This document shows, piece by piece, positions 5,601-6,003 of a DNA stretch of 6,003 nt. The position numbers and the translations under genes are program-made. Within the stretch, counting starts at the first letter, position 1. Each line of letters begins with the position of its first letter. The notes under the pieces are model-generated. The model saw only the letters and a list, made by a program, of their open reading frames with translations. It was not told the DNA's origin and searched no databases. Source of the stretch: DATJXG01 sp035500455 (GTDB lineage: Bacteria > Acidobacteriota > Terriglobia > Terriglobales > Acidobacteriaceae); the NCBI GenBank assembly GCA_035500455.1, contig DATJXG010000253.1, forward strand, positions 1 through 6,003, written 5' to 3'.

Positions 5601-6003
5601 TTACTTCGTCTTCTCCATCACCGCGACCCCGTACACCGGCAGCTCGACCGATTGCTTGGTGCCGCCCGCGAGCACATCCTGCATCGGCGAAGGCAGCGCG
5701 ATGGTCTGTTCGGCTTTCGAGAGGTTTACCAGAATGTAAACTGTGCCGTGTTCGCCATAGCGCGGATCGACTTCCACACCGTCGGGGACCGGGCCGAGCG
5801 CGGGCTTGACGCCGCTAACCTCCGTCATCCACTTGGCGGCGTTTGCCATACCCGTGTCGTCGAGCCACGCCCCGATGTAGGTGATGCGCCCCTTGCCAAC
5901 TTTGCGGGTGATGGCCGCGGGCTGCCCGTCGAGCCAGCCGTTGCTCTTGCCGTAGCGTTCCAGCACTTCGACGTCTTTGTCTTTCGCGCTCAGCAACTCA
6001 GCC
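5601..6003 (-). CDS. Beta-galactosidase (GH42-like), C-terminal part only
   Basis: The frame runs off the right edge, so only the last ~134 residues are present. A TTG at 5996 is internal, because the frame stays open upstream of it with ...AEL. The visible part matches the end of family 42 beta-galactosidases. The last piece of the trimerisation, Rossmann-like domain contains EVLERYG, GQPAAITRKVGKGRITYIG and the helix after WLDD. The small C-terminal beta domain follows, with PDGVEVDPRYGEHGTVYILV, LVNLSKAEQTIALP and a closing VELPVYGVAVME. The catalytic glutamates lie in the TIM barrel outside the window. The family hydrolyses terminal beta-galactosides of plant or microbial oligosaccharides. 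It ends with K-T-K and TAA, a natural C-terminus for the family. A related GH family with the same tail domains cannot be excluded from this fragment. Confidence 0.82.
   Translation of the reverse strand, partial: AELLSAKDKDVEVLERYGKSNGWLDGQPAAITRKVGKGRITYIGAWLDDTGMANAAKWMTEVSGVKPALGPVPDGVEVDPRYGEHGTVYILVNLSKAEQTIALPSPMQDVLAGGTKQSVELPVYGVAVMEKTK

Noticed and set aside
5601..5996. Beta-galactosidase tail as a complete 131-aa gene
   Set aside because: The TTG at 5996 is within an open frame that continues to the window edge, and the residues there match the interior of the GH42 C-terminal region.

Overview
The window looks like ordinary chromosome from a GC-rich bacterium, most likely an acidobacterium (Acidobacteriota, Terriglobia-like). 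This rests on the style of the first secreted protein (a 'GKFTLPTEAHW...LPAGEYTF' segment that I associate with that phylum), on a PtsP/NifA-like GAF domain fused to ANTAR, and on GC-rich codon use with long antisense shadow ORFs. The lineage is inferred from memory of families, not from a search.

Layout, left to right. (1) A small secreted protein is the only plus-strand gene (42-479), preceded by a near-perfect Shine-Dalgarno. (2) A 135-bp convergent gap follows, with two GC-rich hairpins (496-529 and 578-595). (3) All remaining genes are on the minus strand. A GAF-ANTAR regulator (615-1331), probably an RNA-binding antiterminator, comes next. (4) A 286-bp gap carries a 28-bp-arm imperfect inverted repeat (1479-1559) built on a 9-nt period, plus a short AT-centred palindrome. 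(5) A group II PLP-dependent amino-acid decarboxylase (1618-3054) has all the catalytic residues I can check. (6) A secreted protein of unknown function with four cysteines (best start 3964, stop at 3062) ends 7 nt before the decarboxylase start. (7) A thiamine-diphosphate E1 alpha subunit of a 2-oxoacid dehydrogenase (4049-5353) has no E1 beta gene beside it. (8) A 247-bp gap holds a possible promoter, a GTAGCG-type hairpin and a second, degenerate copy of the 9-nt-period repeat. (9) The C-terminal end of a GH42-like beta-galactosidase (5601 to the right edge) closes the window.

On the minus strand the transcription order is beta-galactosidase end, E1 alpha, secreted protein, decarboxylase, GAF-ANTAR. 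E1 alpha, the secreted protein and the decarboxylase are closely spaced and may be co-transcribed, but no shared pathway is evident. The beta-galactosidase and the regulator are set apart by repeat-bearing gaps. I see no phage, IS, CRISPR, tRNA, rRNA or defence genes. The least explained items are the 9-nt-period repeats, the orphan E1 alpha and the two uncharacterised exported proteins. I did not find strong evidence for a wholly new system.
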